Assembly: GCA_017428325.1 (NCBI GenBank)
Contig: JAFRRA010000006.1
Coordinates: 62,001 to 126,000 of the forward strand
Length of the DNA stretch: 64,000 nt
DNA from: Bacteroidales bacterium
GTDB taxonomy: Bacteria; Bacteroidota; Bacteroidia; Bacteroidales; UBA932
Direction: 5' to 3'
The notes under the pieces are model-generated. The model was not told the origin of the DNA and searched no databases. It was given only the letters and a program-made list of their open reading frames with translations. Both the position numbers and the translations under genes were made by a program. The first letter of the stretch is position 1; the number at the start of each line of letters is the position of its first letter. Shown here one piece after another: positions 7,803 to 16,171 of this stretch.

Positions 7803-8420
7803 TCAGAGCTTGTATTTCTTCAGACGGGCGGCAAGAGTCTTTTCCTTGCCGTCCGTTATTGCATTCAGGAGTTTGTGAAACCTTTCACTGTGGTTTGGAT
7901 AGACCAGGTGGCAGAGTTCGTGGGCAATGACATAGTCCATAAGCTCATCCGGAAGCTTCACAAGGTTCATGTTGAGGTTAATGTTCCTCAAAGTCGAACA
8001 GCTGCCCCAGTTGGAGGAGTTGTCCTTGATGGCCACCCTGTTGTAGCGGAACGGATCCTTTACCACAATGCCCCAGCGGTTGCGGATGGTAACCTTCTGT
8101 GTCATCAGCTCGTACATCTGCCTTGTCCTTTGAGGCAGGATCTTGTGGGCAAGCTTGTTTGTCTGATAGTCTGACGGAATCCCGGCCTCAGCGGCTGCTT
8201 CCCTGCGCTTAAGGATCTCCTGCCTTCTTGCCACCATCTTTCCGCCGACGGAAAACAGGAACCGCTCCGCCTCCTCGTACGCCACATAAGTTGGCAGTGT
8301 AACCTTGATCTCCCCCTTGGAAGACACAATCACCCTTATGGAGCGGCTCTGGGGATACTTGGTGAAGGTCACCTCCCCAAGCCCGTTGTCGTATTTAACC
8401 GTTCTGCTCTGAAGACTCAT
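7803..8420 (-). CDS. YgjP/SprT-like zinc metallopeptidase domain protein (DUF45)
   Basis: The product has the YgjP-type zinc site HELCHLVYPNHSERFH (about residues 165-180), which provides HExxH plus a third histidine, preceded by the family landmark NWGSCS (about 137). YgjP proteins are cytoplasmic and their substrates are not well known. The ATG at 8420 (MSLQSRTVKY) was preferred over a TTG four codons upstream, giving 205 residues. The gene is divergent from rpsO, with a spacer of 107 bases, and convergent with the lipoprotein gene on the left. Confidence 0.85.
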   Translation of the reverse strand: MSLQSRTVKYDNGLGEVTFTKYPQSRSIRVIVSSKGEIKVTLPTYVAYEEAERFLFSVGGKMVARRQEILKRREAAAEAGIPSDYQTNKLAHKILPQRTRQMYELMTQKVTIRNRWGIVVKDPFRYNRVAIKDNSSNWGSCSTLRNINLNMNLVKLPDELMDYVIAHELCHLVYPNHSERFHKLLNAITDGKEKTLAARLKKYKL

Positions 8421-8444
8421 AGACAATTGCAAATGTAAAAACTC

Positions 8445-8474
8445 TTGGCATTAAAGAAAACTTTTATATCTTTG
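8445..8474 (+). promoter_or_regulatory. rpsO promoter (TTGG and TATCTTTG)
   Basis: TATCTTTG at 8467-8474 matches the TAnnTTTG element, and TTGG at 8445-8448 lies 18 bases upstream at the -33 position. The predicted leader before rpsO is about 50 bases. Confidence 0.65.
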
Positions 8475-8527
8475 CGTCCCCGATTGACGGGAAAAACAAT
8501 TATTAACCAACAAAAATCTTAAGCACA

Positions 8528-8803
8528 ATGGCTGAGTATTTAAATTCAGACAAGAAGCAAGAGATATTTGGCAAGTACGGAAAGTCTAATAAAGACACTG
8601 GTTCTGCTGAAAGTCAGATTGCTTTATTTTCCTACCGTATCGCTCACCTTACCGAGCATATGAAGAGAAACAAGAAGGACCACGCAACCCAGCGCGCACT
8701 TCTGATGCTCGTAGGTAAGAGACGCCGCTTCCTGGATTATCTTAAGGAAGTTGACATCGAGAGATACAGGAACATCGTCAAGGAGCTCAATCTGCGTAAA
8801 TAA
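8528..8803 (+). CDS. rpsO: 30S ribosomal protein S15
   Basis: The 91-residue protein has the standard length and helical layout of S15, with GSAESQIALFSYRI near residue 25 and HLTEHMKRNKKDH near residue 40. It binds 16S rRNA early in assembly of the 30S platform. It is monocistronic here, with its own promoter and a strong terminator. In many bacteria rpsO is next to pnp; here pnp is also near but on the opposite strand, separated by pnuC. Confidence 0.97.
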   Translation: MAEYLNSDKKQEIFGKYGKSNKDTGSAESQIALFSYRIAHLTEHMKRNKKDHATQRALLMLVGKRRRFLDYLKEVDIERYRNIVKELNLRK

Positions 8804-8825
8804 TCGCAAGAGTTTCTTCAATGAT

Positions 8826-8851
8826 AAAGGATGGCCGAACGGTCATCCTTT
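8826..8851 (+). terminator. rpsO terminator
   Basis: An 11-base stem (8826-8836 with 8841-8851, one G-T pair, loop GAAC) is followed by a run of T, 22 bases after the rpsO stop. It is separate from the repeat element that begins 11 bases later. Confidence 0.9.
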
Positions 8852-8861
8852 TTTCATTAAT

Positions 8862-8978
8862 GGCAGTCAGAAGTTCTTCAAGAGCCTGTGGCCGCCCATG
8901 GCCACATGAATGGGTGGCCTGCCTTCAGGCAGGTCGGGATGAAGCGAAGCGGAAGGCGTTTGAAGAACTTCTGATGCC
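8862..8978 (+). repeat. dispersed structured element, copy 1
   Basis: This is one of three copies of a roughly 115-base element, here between rpsO and pnuC, which converge. The outer arms at 8867-8881 and 8960-8974 form a perfect 15-bp stem, extendable by GGCA/TGCC with a one-base bulge. The core 8882-8959 contains CCTGCC-TTCA-GGCAGG (8918-8933), a second hairpin GTGGCC...GGCCAC (8888-8905) that competes with pairing of 8892-8899 to 8909-8916, and a short closing GCCT/AGGC pair. The right arm touches the pnuC stop codon. It may be an RNA structure or a mobile palindromic element; it does not look like coding sequence. Confidence 0.85.
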
Positions 8979-9775
8979 TATTCGGTTGAAAGTTGCGGGC
9001 GGCTGAGCTTGAGCCAGATGCGGAGGCCGTTCAGGGAGTTGAGCAGGTAGAAGGAATACTTGATCACCATCACTATGGTGTAGCTGTCGCTACCCACACT
9101 CATCAGGCGGTTAGTCCACAGCATAATAGAGAAGATGTTCACCAGATTCCACAGATACCACTGGTCCGCGTATGCGTATGACATCAGAATCTGCCCCGCA
9201 AAGTTCAGCACAAGAACAAAGCTGTCCAGGAAAAGCTTGGCCCTGTCTATCTCGGCGATTTTCCCTGCCTGCAATTGCTTGAGGTCTATCCAGTAGAGAA
9301 TTCCGTAGCACAGGGCTGTTCCAAGTATTATCGCGAGGGCAACATAGATCCACTGCCTTCCGGTGAGCCTTCTGGCCTTGACCTTAGAGGTTTCTCCATC
9401 CTCGGTCTTCTTGCCTGCTCCCCTTTTTCTCCACTGCCAATAACCGATAAACTGCATTGGGAGGAAATAGAAGGCGTGCTGCGCGAACTGACCCATATTG
9501 CCGCTGTCGTAGTTGGCATAGGCCCCGATGCTCACGTCTATGATTCCGAAGAGGAAGGTCCAGATGTTTCCGTTGGCGCTTAGGACGGTGTTGACCACGC
9601 CCATAATTGCACCAACTGCTACCACAATCTGCTTGACGGTAATGGCATCCTGGGAACGGATCTTCAGCACGTTTACAACTACAACGGCCGTAATCATCCC
9701 CACCAGGATGAACATATTGAACCAGAAGTTGAACTTCTTGTCGCTGATTCCGAATATCCCTTTCCCCGATGACAT
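8978..9775 (-). CDS. pnuC: PnuC-family nicotinamide riboside/nucleoside-vitamin transporter
   Basis: The 265-residue membrane protein has about seven hydrophobic segments and PnuC landmarks: a GYWQW segment near residue 107 and the DQWYLWNLVNI segment near residue 208. PnuC proteins facilitate uptake of nicotinamide riboside; related members carry thiamine, so the substrate is not certain. No TPP-riboswitch-like leader was seen. The ATG at 9775 was chosen over the one at 9799 because the latter lies inside a 10-bp hairpin. It is downstream of pnp on the same strand. A charged loop near residues 112-130 is lineage-specific. Confidence 0.85.
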   Translation of the reverse strand: MSSGKGIFGISDKKFNFWFNMFILVGMITAVVVVNVLKIRSQDAITVKQIVVAVGAIMGVVNTVLSANGNIWTFLFGIIDVSIGAYANYDSGNMGQFAQHAFYFLPMQFIGYWQWRKRGAGKKTEDGETSKVKARRLTGRQWIYVALAIILGTALCYGILYWIDLKQLQAGKIAEIDRAKLFLDSFVLVLNFAGQILMSYAYADQWYLWNLVNIFSIMLWTNRLMSVGSDSYTIVMVIKYSFYLLNSLNGLRIWLKLSRPQLSTE

Positions 9776-9790
9776 TGCTCTTAAACATTC

Positions 9791-9816
9791 GTGGGGCATG
9801 CATTCACATACCCCAC
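9791..9816 (-). other. hairpin between pnp and pnuC
   Basis: Positions 9791-9800 pair with 9807-9816 (ten base pairs, one G-T) around a six-base loop. On the transcribed strand it has no T-run, so it is not an obvious terminator. It could protect or process the pnp transcript or affect pnuC translation. Confidence 0.5.
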
Positions 9817-9844
9817 AATGTCTTCAACTCTTTAACCTTTAGCG

Positions 9845-12133
9845 TTATTCTCCAGCCGGAGTGTCCTTATGGTTGTTATGAGGACGGCTGTTGTTCGGGC
9901 GGTTTCCGTTTGGACGGTTGCTTCCGTTGCGGTTACCATTAGGACGGTTGCCGCTTGTGCGGTTGCTGCCTCCTTCCGGACGAGGACGCCTTACAGGCTC
10001 GACATAACCCTCCGGCTTTGGAAGAAGGGCCTTCAGTGAAAGGCGCATCTTGCCGGTCTTCTCGTCAATCTCGAGGAGCTTGACGTCTACCTCGTCGCCG
10101 AGCTTTACAACATCCTCAACCTTGTTTGTCTTCTGCCAAGCCATCTCGGAGATGTGGAGCAGGCCTTCCTTGCCAGGAAGTATCTCCACAAATGCTCCGA
10201 AGTCCTGGATGGAAACAACCTTTCCGTGATAAACCTGTCCGGCTTCCGGAACTGTGGTGATTCCCTTTATCCAGTTGAGAGCTTTCTCCATAGACTCCTT
10301 GTCTGTTCCGAAGATGTCTACAGCTCCGATGCTGGTGCCGTCATCCTGCTTCTCCTCGGTGATGGTAACAGTGGTTCCAGTCTCCTTCTGGATCTTCTGG
10401 ATAACCTCTCCGCCCTTGCCGATAACTGCACCGATGAATTCTCCAGGGATTCTGATCTGGACGATGCGCGGAGCGTAAGGCTTGAGCTCAGGACGCGGAG
10501 CGTCGAGAGTCTTCATCATCTCGCCCATAATGTGCTGGCGGGCCTGGTTGGCCTGTGCAAGAGCCTTGGCCATAATCTCTTCTGAGAGGCCGTCGCACTT
10601 GATATCCATCTGGGTTGCAGTGATGCCGTCCTTGGTTCCGGCTACCTTGAAGTCCATATCGCCGAGGTGATCCTCGTCGCCGAGAATATCAGAGAGAATG
10701 GCATACTTGCCGTCCTGCTCGATGAGTCCCATCGCAACGCCTGCAACAGGCTTCTTGATCTGGATACCGGCATCCATAAGTGCCAGACAGCCGGCGCATA
10801 CGCTTGCCATTGAAGAGGAACCGTTGCTCTCGAGAATGTCTGAAACGACTCTTATTGCGTAAGGGTTCTCCTCTCCGGTCGGAACCATTGGCTTGAGGGC
10901 GCGCATAGCAAGGTTGCCGTGTCCAACCTCCCTTCTGGAAGTGGCTCTGGCGGCCCTGGCCTCTCCGGTTGCGAATGGAGGGAAGTTGTAGTGCAGCACG
11001 AATGGCTCCGTACGCTCTATCAGCACCTCGTCCATTTCCTTCATGTCCAGCTTGGTTCCCAGGGTTACGGTTGCAAGGCTCTGGGTCTCTCCACGGGTGA
11101 AGATTGCACTTCCGTGTGCGCAAGGCAGATAGTCAACCTCGCACCAGATCGGGCGGACATCGGTTGTTGCACGTCCGTCCAGACGGCGGCCTTCGTTGAG
11201 GATGAGGTCTCTCATGGCCTTCTTCTCAACTGCTGCATAGTAACGGTTAACCATTGCGGTCTTCTCCTCTCTCTCCTCCTCAGGGATAGTCTGCATGAAC
11301 TCTTCCTTAAGGTTGTCGAAAGCCTCTGTCCTTTCCTGCTTTGGCATGGCTGCCTTCGCTATCTCATAGCAGCGGTCATAGCAGAACTTGGAGCAGGCCT
11401 CGCGGATAGTCTCGTCGTTGACCTCGTGGCAATACTCTCTCTTGACGCGCTTTCCGACCTCATCGGTGAGCTCCTCGAGGACAGCGCAATGCTTCTTGAT
11501 TTCCTGATGGGCGAACATGATGGCTCCGAGCATCACTTCTTCGGAAACTTCCTTCATTTCTCCCTCAACCATCATTATGTTCTTGGCGGTTGCACCGACC
11601 ATGAGTTCCAGGTCTGCCCTTTCCAAATCCCTGAAACCTGGATTGATGCAGTACTGTCCGTCAATGCGGGCAACCCTTACCTCGGAAATAGGTCCGTTGA
11701 AAGGTATATCGGAAACTGCCAGCGCACTTGCGGCTGCAAGACCTGCAAGAGCGTCAGGCTGGGTATCCTTGTCTGCTGAAATGAGGTTAACCGTAACGAA
11801 AACGGCTGCGTGGAAATCTTCAGGGAACAATGGCCTGAGTGCGCGGTCTATAAGCCTGGCAATCAGAATCTCATAGTCACTGGCCTTTCCCTCTCTCTTC
11901 ATAAATCCGCCAGGAAAACGTCCTGCGGCATAAAACTTCTCCTTGTAATCTACCTGAAGAGGGAGGAAGTCCACATCCTCTTCTGCTTCTTTGGCGCAAG
12001 TCACGGTGGCAAGAAGCATTGTGCCACCCATCTTTACTACGGCCGAGCCATCTGCCTGCTTGGCCAGTTTTCCAGTCTCAATTTCAATTGTACGTCCGTC
12101 TGCGAGCTGGATTGTTTTCTTGATAATATTCAT
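9845..12133 (-). CDS. pnp: polyribonucleotide nucleotidyltransferase (PNPase)
   Basis: The 762-residue protein has two RNase PH-like domains, a KH domain with [12 protein letters not shown] (about residue 570) and an S1 domain (about 630-700), the full PNPase layout. It degrades RNA 3' to 5' using phosphate. The C-terminal tail beyond residue 705 is an unusual Arg/Asn/Gly/Pro-rich low-complexity repeat (repeats of the type NRPNGNR), likely disordered and RNA-binding. It lies 24 bases downstream of glyA on the same strand, with pnuC following. The tail is an extension beyond typical PNPase length (about 700-715). Confidence 0.97.
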   Translation of the reverse strand: MNIIKKTIQLADGRTIEIETGKLAKQADGSAVVKMGGTMLLATVTCAKEAEEDVDFLPLQVDYKEKFYAAGRFPGGFMKREGKASDYEILIARLIDRALRPLFPEDFHAAVFVTVNLISADKDTQPDALAGLAAASALAVSDIPFNGPISEVRVARIDGQYCINPGFRDLERADLELMVGATAKNIMMVEGEMKEVSEEVMLGAIMFAHQEIKKHCAVLEELTDEVGKRVKREYCHEVNDETIREACSKFCYDRCYEIAKAAMPKQERTEAFDNLKEEFMQTIPEEEREEKTAMVNRYYAAVEKKAMRDLILNEGRRLDGRATTDVRPIWCEVDYLPCAHGSAIFTRGETQSLATVTLGTKLDMKEMDEVLIERTEPFVLHYNFPPFATGEARAARATSRREVGHGNLAMRALKPMVPTGEENPYAIRVVSDILESNGSSSMASVCAGCLALMDAGIQIKKPVAGVAMGLIEQDGKYAILSDILGDEDHLGDMDFKVAGTKDGITATQMDIKCDGLSEEIMAKALAQANQARQHIMGEMMKTLDAPRPELKPYAPRIVQIRIPGEFIGAVIGKGGEVIQKIQKETGTTVTITEEKQDDGTSIGAVDIFGTDKESMEKALNWIKGITTVPEAGQVYHGKVVSIQDFGAFVEILPGKEGLLHISEMAWQKTNKVEDVVKLGDEVDVKLLEIDEKTGKMRLSLKALLPKPEGYVEPVRRPRPEGGSNRTSGNRPNGNRNGSNRPNGNRPNNSRPHNNHKDTPAGE

Positions 12134-12157
12134 AATCTCGTCTAAATGTTCTGTCTG

Positions 12158-13438
12158 TTACCAGATGTTCAGCGGGCGGCCTGCCATAAGCTGTTCTACC
12201 TGGTGGCGCACATCCTCAAGAACCTTCTCGTCAGTGAGGTTGTTAAGCACCTTGTCTATCAAGCCCACAACGAACTTGATATCGTTCTCCTTGAGGCCCC
12301 TGGTGGTAACGGCCGGGGTACCGACCCTTATACCTGAAGTCTGGAAAGGTGAGCGGGTGTCGAACGGAACCATATTCTTGTTCACTGTGATGTCTGCCAG
12401 AACAAGGGTGTTCTCAACCACTTTACCGGTAAGTTCAGGGAACTTGGTCCTGAGGTCGATGAGCATCATATGGTTGTCTGTTCCGCCGCTGACTACCTTG
12501 TAGCCTCTTGCCATGAACTCCTCAGCCATTACGACAGCGTTCTTGTGTACCTGCTCAACGTAGGTCTTGAACTCAGGCTGCAGAGCCTCGAAGAATGCGA
12601 CGGCCTTTGCGGCGATGCAGTGCTCCAGAGGTCCGCCCTGGATGCCAGGGAATACGGAAGAGTTGAGTATGGCACTCATCTTCTTGATCTCTCCCTTCGG
12701 GGTCTTCTGTCCCCAAGGATTCTCGAAGTCCTTACCCACCAGGATGATACCTCCGCGAGGTCCTCTGAGGGTCTTGTGTGTTGTGGAGGTTACGATATGA
12801 GCGTACTTTACAGGGTTCTTCAGCAGGCCCTTTGCAATAAGTCCTGCAGGATGTGCCATATCTACCCAAAGGATTGCCCCCACCTTGTCCGCGATGGCTC
12901 TCATCCTCTCCCAGTCCCACTCTCTGGAGTATGCGCTGGCGCCGCCGATTATCAGTTTCGGCTTGTGCTCCAGGGCCTTCTTCTCCATATCGTCATAATC
13001 AATGAGTCCGGTCTCCTTGTCCAGTCCGTAAGCCACTGCGTTGTACATCTTGCCAGATACATTCACAGGGGAACCGTGTGTCAGGTGTCCTCCCATATCC
13101 AGGTTCAGGCCCATGAAGGTATCTCCAGGATTGATGCAGGCCATCATTACGGCCATGTTTGCCTGGGCTCCGGAATGAGGCTGCACGTTTGCGTACTCAG
13201 CGTCGAAGAGCTTGCAGATACGGTCAATAGCCACCTGTTCTATCTTGTCAACTTCCTGGCATCCGCCATAATATCTGTGGCCAGGATAGCCTTCTGCATA
13301 TTTGTTTGTACATACGCTTCCCAGGGCGGCAAGCACCTGGTCGCTTACAAAGTTTTCAGAAGCAATGAGTTCCACGCCTCTGGACTGACGGTTTTCCTCT
13401 CTTTTGATGAGTTCGGATATTTCGAGATCTTGTTTCAT
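12158..13438 (-). CDS. glyA: serine hydroxymethyltransferase
   Basis: The 426-residue protein matches SHMT length. It has the PLP lysine in [14 protein letters not shown] (about residue 230) and the early [14 protein letters not shown] and YYGGC segments. It converts serine and tetrahydrofolate to glycine and methylene-tetrahydrofolate, feeding one-carbon metabolism. It is the first gene of a short leftward unit ahead of pnp. A TATATTTG promoter element lies about 70 bases upstream; no riboswitch-like structure was noticed in the leader. Confidence 0.97.
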   Translation of the reverse strand: MKQDLEISELIKREENRQSRGVELIASENFVSDQVLAALGSVCTNKYAEGYPGHRYYGGCQEVDKIEQVAIDRICKLFDAEYANVQPHSGAQANMAVMMACINPGDTFMGLNLDMGGHLTHGSPVNVSGKMYNAVAYGLDKETGLIDYDDMEKKALEHKPKLIIGGASAYSREWDWERMRAIADKVGAILWVDMAHPAGLIAKGLLKNPVKYAHIVTSTTHKTLRGPRGGIILVGKDFENPWGQKTPKGEIKKMSAILNSSVFPGIQGGPLEHCIAAKAVAFFEALQPEFKTYVEQVHKNAVVMAEEFMARGYKVVSGGTDNHMMLIDLRTKFPELTGKVVENTLVLADITVNKNMVPFDTRSPFQTSGIRVGTPAVTTRGLKENDIKFVVGLIDKVLNNLTDEKVLEDVRHQVEQLMAGRPLNIW

Positions 13439-13506
13439 ATTTGTTTTAACTGTTTAATTACTATCGTTTGCGGTGCCTTATCCAAAAACGGTTTGCATAA
13501 GACGGG

Positions 13507-13514
13507 CAAATATA
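13507..13514 (-). promoter_or_regulatory. glyA promoter element TATATTTG
   Basis: CAAATATA on the plus strand reads TATATTTG leftward, giving a predicted leader of about 65 bases before the glyA ATG. Confidence 0.55.
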
Positions 13515-13562
13515 ACAATTTAATTACAAATTTCTTGAAGAAACCGGCGTCATGTTACAAAA

Positions 13563-13593
13563 AAAAGATGCCTGACAGCATCAGGCATCTTTT
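13563..13593. terminator. terminator after the SUMF1-like gene
   Basis: A perfect 13-bp stem (13563-13575 with 13581-13593, loop CAGCA) has A- and T-rich ends. It lies 22 bases beyond the stop of the leftward SUMF1-like gene and separates it from the glyA promoter. Confidence 0.9.
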
Positions 13594-13615
13594 AACTGAC
13601 AGGTTCCGGAGATCT

Positions 13616-14449
13616 CTAGTCTTCTTCAGGAACCATAACATCGTGGCATACGATACGGAATCCTCTGTAGCCTGCACGCCTCTCAGGGGAGTTGTGTCCG
13701 CGGTATGATACACGGCAGCGGGATGCAGGGTTGTGCCAGCTTCCGCCTCTGATCACTCTCTCTTCTCCGACAACCGGTCCCTCAGGGTTGATGGTCTCGT
13801 TCCTGTTGTATTGGCCATACCAGTCAAAGCACCATTCCCAAACGTTTCCGCTCATGTCGTAGATGTCGAGCTCGTTAGGCTGCAGCATTCCGACAGGATG
13901 GGTGGATCCGCGGTCATACCATGCCACACGCTCGATCAGGTTGCTTCCGGCGTATTTGGTGCGGGACCTTGCATCACTCTTGGTACCGCCTCTAGCCGCA
14001 AATTCCCACTCGGCCTCTGTAGGCAGAGAGTATTTCTTTCCGGTCTTCTTGCTGAGAACACGGCAGAATTCCATAGCCTCTTCCCAGGTTACATAATACA
14101 TAGGATAGTCCGGTCCTACTCCGTTAAGCTTGTCGAGAGTCAGCTTGGCGTCAGCTTTCCTGCTCTGCTGGACAACGCTGGTCTCCATTACGGCCTCCCA
14201 CTGGGCCTGGGTGATTTCAAACTGGCCGATGAAGAAGTCTCCTACAGTTACCCTGTGGATTACCTCGTCCTTGTCAGCTTCCTTTCCCTGTTCGGAAGTT
14301 CCACCCATCATAAACTCACCGCCCTCTACATAAATCATGGAAATTTCAATTCCGAAGGCTTTTTCCTTGAAATCCTGTCTCAGTTTTTTCTGTGAGAATA
14401 CAGGCACGGAAACAAGTATTGCCAGTACAATAACCAGTAATTTTTTCAT
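13616..14449 (-). CDS. secreted SUMF1/FGE-fold protein (formylglycine-generating-enzyme-like)
   Basis: The 277-residue protein has a signal peptide ending PVFSQ (about 20). Hallmarks of the SUMF1 fold follow: MGGTSEQG (about 48), LPTEAEWEFAARGG (about 142), DMSGNVWEW (about 198), RGGSWHNP (about 235) and GFRIVC near the end. True formylglycine-generating enzymes use a cysteine pair in the RGGS...C region. Here that pair is not evident, so this is more likely a structural or binding relative (the GldJ type is another member) than a sulfatase activator. It is divergent from the RNA methyltransferase gene. The partner is unknown. Confidence 0.85.
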   Translation of the reverse strand: MKKLLVIVLAILVSVPVFSQKKLRQDFKEKAFGIEISMIYVEGGEFMMGGTSEQGKEADKDEVIHRVTVGDFFIGQFEITQAQWEAVMETSVVQQSRKADAKLTLDKLNGVGPDYPMYYVTWEEAMEFCRVLSKKTGKKYSLPTEAEWEFAARGGTKSDARSRTKYAGSNLIERVAWYDRGSTHPVGMLQPNELDIYDMSGNVWEWCFDWYGQYNRNETINPEGPVVGEERVIRGGSWHNPASRCRVSYRGHNSPERRAGYRGFRIVCHDVMVPEED

Positions 14450-14528
14450 ATAGATCGTTTTTAAGGTTAATAATCCGGATGTTTAGGTATGTAAATATAC
14501 AACCATGCCGATAGTTTTCCAAATTTTT

Positions 14529-14536
14529 TATCTTTG
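14529..14536 (+). promoter_or_regulatory. TATCTTTG promoter element for the RNA methyltransferase gene
   Basis: A consensus TAnnTTTG element lies 23 bases before the ATG in the divergent spacer. No exact TTTG box is at the usual distance. Confidence 0.55.
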
Positions 14537-14559
14537 AACTGGTATTTCCCTTTATCAGT

Positions 14560-15099
14560 ATGACCAACAGGAAACTTCTAAACAGCGAACTCGGCCGCTC
14601 AACCGTGGAGGAATTCAAGCATCAGGAAAAGATACCTGTTGTGATAGTCCTGGACAACGTGCGCAGCCAGTTCAACATCGGAAGCGTCTTCCGCTCGAGC
14701 GATGCTTTCATCGCGGAGAAAATAATCCTGTGCGGCATAAGCGCCACTCCTCCTTCCGCGGAAATCCACAAATCCGCCCTGGGTGCAGAGTTTTCCGTAG
14801 ACTGGGAATATTATCCCGAGACAGAGAAAGCTGTCGCCGCCCTTAAGGATCAGGGCTACAGGATCATCAGCATAGAGCAGACGGAAAATTCGGTTATGCT
14901 CAGCGATTTCAAGACAGCATCTGGGCAGAAATACGCCCTCATTTTCGGGAACGAGGTGCACGGCGTGCAGCAGGAAATCGTGGATCTCAGCGATGAGTGT
15001 ATAGAAATCCCCCAGTGGGGTACCAAACATTCACTGAACGTTTCAGTCTGCATAGGAGTTGTCTTGTGGGAATTCCTGCACAAGCTCGGTAAAGTCTGA
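14560..15099 (+). CDS. SpoU/TrmH-family RNA methyltransferase
   Basis: The 179-residue protein is a SPOUT methyltransferase of the TrmH type. It has VLDNVRSQFNIGSVFRSSDAF near the N-terminus (about 30-50), IFGNEVHGV (about 129) and IPQWGTKHSLNVSV (about 149-162), the trefoil-knot motifs that bind S-adenosylmethionine. It probably 2'-O-methylates tRNA or rRNA; the exact site cannot be read from sequence. It is short and lacks the N-terminal extension of rRNA methyltransferases. The metalloprotease gene follows after 58 bases with its own promoter element. Confidence 0.9.
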   Translation: MTNRKLLNSELGRSTVEEFKHQEKIPVVIVLDNVRSQFNIGSVFRSSDAFIAEKIILCGISATPPSAEIHKSALGAEFSVDWEYYPETEKAVAALKDQGYRIISIEQTENSVMLSDFKTASGQKYALIFGNEVHGVQQEIVDLSDECIEIPQWGTKHSLNVSVCIGVVLWEFLHKLGKV

Positions 15100-15108
15100 G
15101 ATTTTCCT

Positions 15109-15116
15109 TATATTTG
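15109..15116 (+). promoter_or_regulatory. TATATTTG promoter element for the YpfJ-like gene
   Basis: A TAnnTTTG match starts 10 bases after the methyltransferase stop and 41 bases before the next ATG, suggesting separate transcription. Confidence 0.5.
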
Positions 15117-15157
15117 TAAGACAGCACACACGAATTCAAACTTAAAATCTTTTCAAT

Positions 15158-16048
15158 ATGAGAATGGATGGCAGAAGAACCAGCACCAATGTGGATGACC
15201 GCAGAGGTATGTCTGGTGGAAAGGCCGTCGGCATGGGACTCGGCGGACTTATCATAATCGGTCTTATAACCTGGGCTCTGGGCGGCAATCCGCTCAGCGT
15301 TCTTCAGGAAATGGGTGCAGACGGAGGCGGACTGCTCACCGGCGGCGGTACAGAAACCGCACAGGACTATCAGCCTACCGCCCAGGAAGAGGCTCTTGCA
15401 GAATTTTCAAAGCAGATCCTCGCCTCTACGGAGGACGTATGGACAAAAGTTTTCAGAGAGCAGCTTAATGCGGAATACGAACCGCCTAAGATGGTACTTT
15501 TCACATCTTCAGTACAGACCGGATGCGGTGGCGCTACCGCTTCAGTGGGACCTTTCTACTGCTCGGCAGACAAGGCACTTTACATAGACCTGTCGTTCTT
15601 CAGCCAGATGAAGCAGCAGCTGGGAGCGGACGGAGAGTTCGCATACGCTTATGTAATCGCACATGAGGTTGGGCACCACGTGGAAAACCTTCTCGGAATC
15701 CTGGGACAGGTTCACCAGAAGATGCAGTCCTCAAACCAGACAACTGCAAACCAGTGGAGCGTTAGGCTTGAACTCCAGGCAGACTATCTGGCCGGTGTAT
15801 GGGGTCATCACGAGAGCAAGATGTTCAACTCTATAGACAATCAGGACATCCGCAACGCCATCAACTGCTCAAAGGTTATCGGAGACGACTATCTCCAGAA
15901 GAAATCCCAGGGCTACACCGTTCCTGATGCCTTCACTCACGGCACAAGTGCCCAGAGGGAGAAATGGCTGATGAATGGCCTGCGTAGCGGCAATATCGGT
16001 CAAAAGACCCTCAGCGAAATCTACAACCTCCCTTACAGCCAGCTGTAA
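15158..16048 (+). CDS. YpfJ/KPN_02809-family neutral zinc metallopeptidase
   Basis: The 296-residue protein begins with MRMDGRRTSTNVDDRRG, the conserved start of the YpfJ family. A membrane segment (about 27-45) and an Ala/Gly/Glu linker follow, then a zinc peptidase domain with AHEVGHHVENLLG (HExxH, about residues 167-179) and the downstream ELQADYLAGVW (about 207-217) that supplies the third ligand. It should be membrane-anchored with the catalytic part outside the cytoplasm. Substrates of the family are unknown. A strong terminator follows. Confidence 0.9.
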   Translation: MRMDGRRTSTNVDDRRGMSGGKAVGMGLGGLIIIGLITWALGGNPLSVLQEMGADGGGLLTGGGTETAQDYQPTAQEEALAEFSKQILASTEDVWTKVFREQLNAEYEPPKMVLFTSSVQTGCGGATASVGPFYCSADKALYIDLSFFSQMKQQLGADGEFAYAYVIAHEVGHHVENLLGILGQVHQKMQSSNQTTANQWSVRLELQADYLAGVWGHHESKMFNSIDNQDIRNAINCSKVIGDDYLQKKSQGYTVPDAFTHGTSAQREKWLMNGLRSGNIGQKTLSEIYNLPYSQL

Positions 16049-16085
16049 CCGGTGGCGGATAACACTCTGAGTATTAGGTAAAAAG

Positions 16086-16125
16086 ATATAAGGTCCTGCG
16101 GTGATTTTGCCGCAGGACCTTATAT
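16086..16125. terminator. bidirectional terminator, perfect 16-bp stem
   Basis: Positions 16086-16101 pair perfectly with 16110-16125 around an eight-base loop, with A-rich and T-rich flanks. It separates the convergent YpfJ-like and S41 peptidase genes. Confidence 0.95.
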
Positions 16126-16171
16126 TTAACATACTATGATTCAGGCACTTAACCACCACCATCTTAAAGAC

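Noticed and set aside
8821..9006. A 61-codon frame running through structured element copy 1
   Set aside because: The frame is not kept in copies 2 and 3, so the element is not a coding repeat.
9800..9844. Possible TPP riboswitch ahead of pnuC (thiamine-type PnuT)
   Set aside because: The 45-base gap after pnp is too short and lacks TPP aptamer motifs.
13439..13515. Possible folate or glycine riboswitch in the glyA leader
   Set aside because: The leader is only about 65 bases and shows no recognisable aptamer pattern.
13616..14449. Sulfatase-activating formylglycine-generating enzyme
   Set aside because: The SUMF1 fold is clear, but the catalytic cysteine pair is not evident and no sulfatase gene is near, so it is reported only as SUMF1-like.
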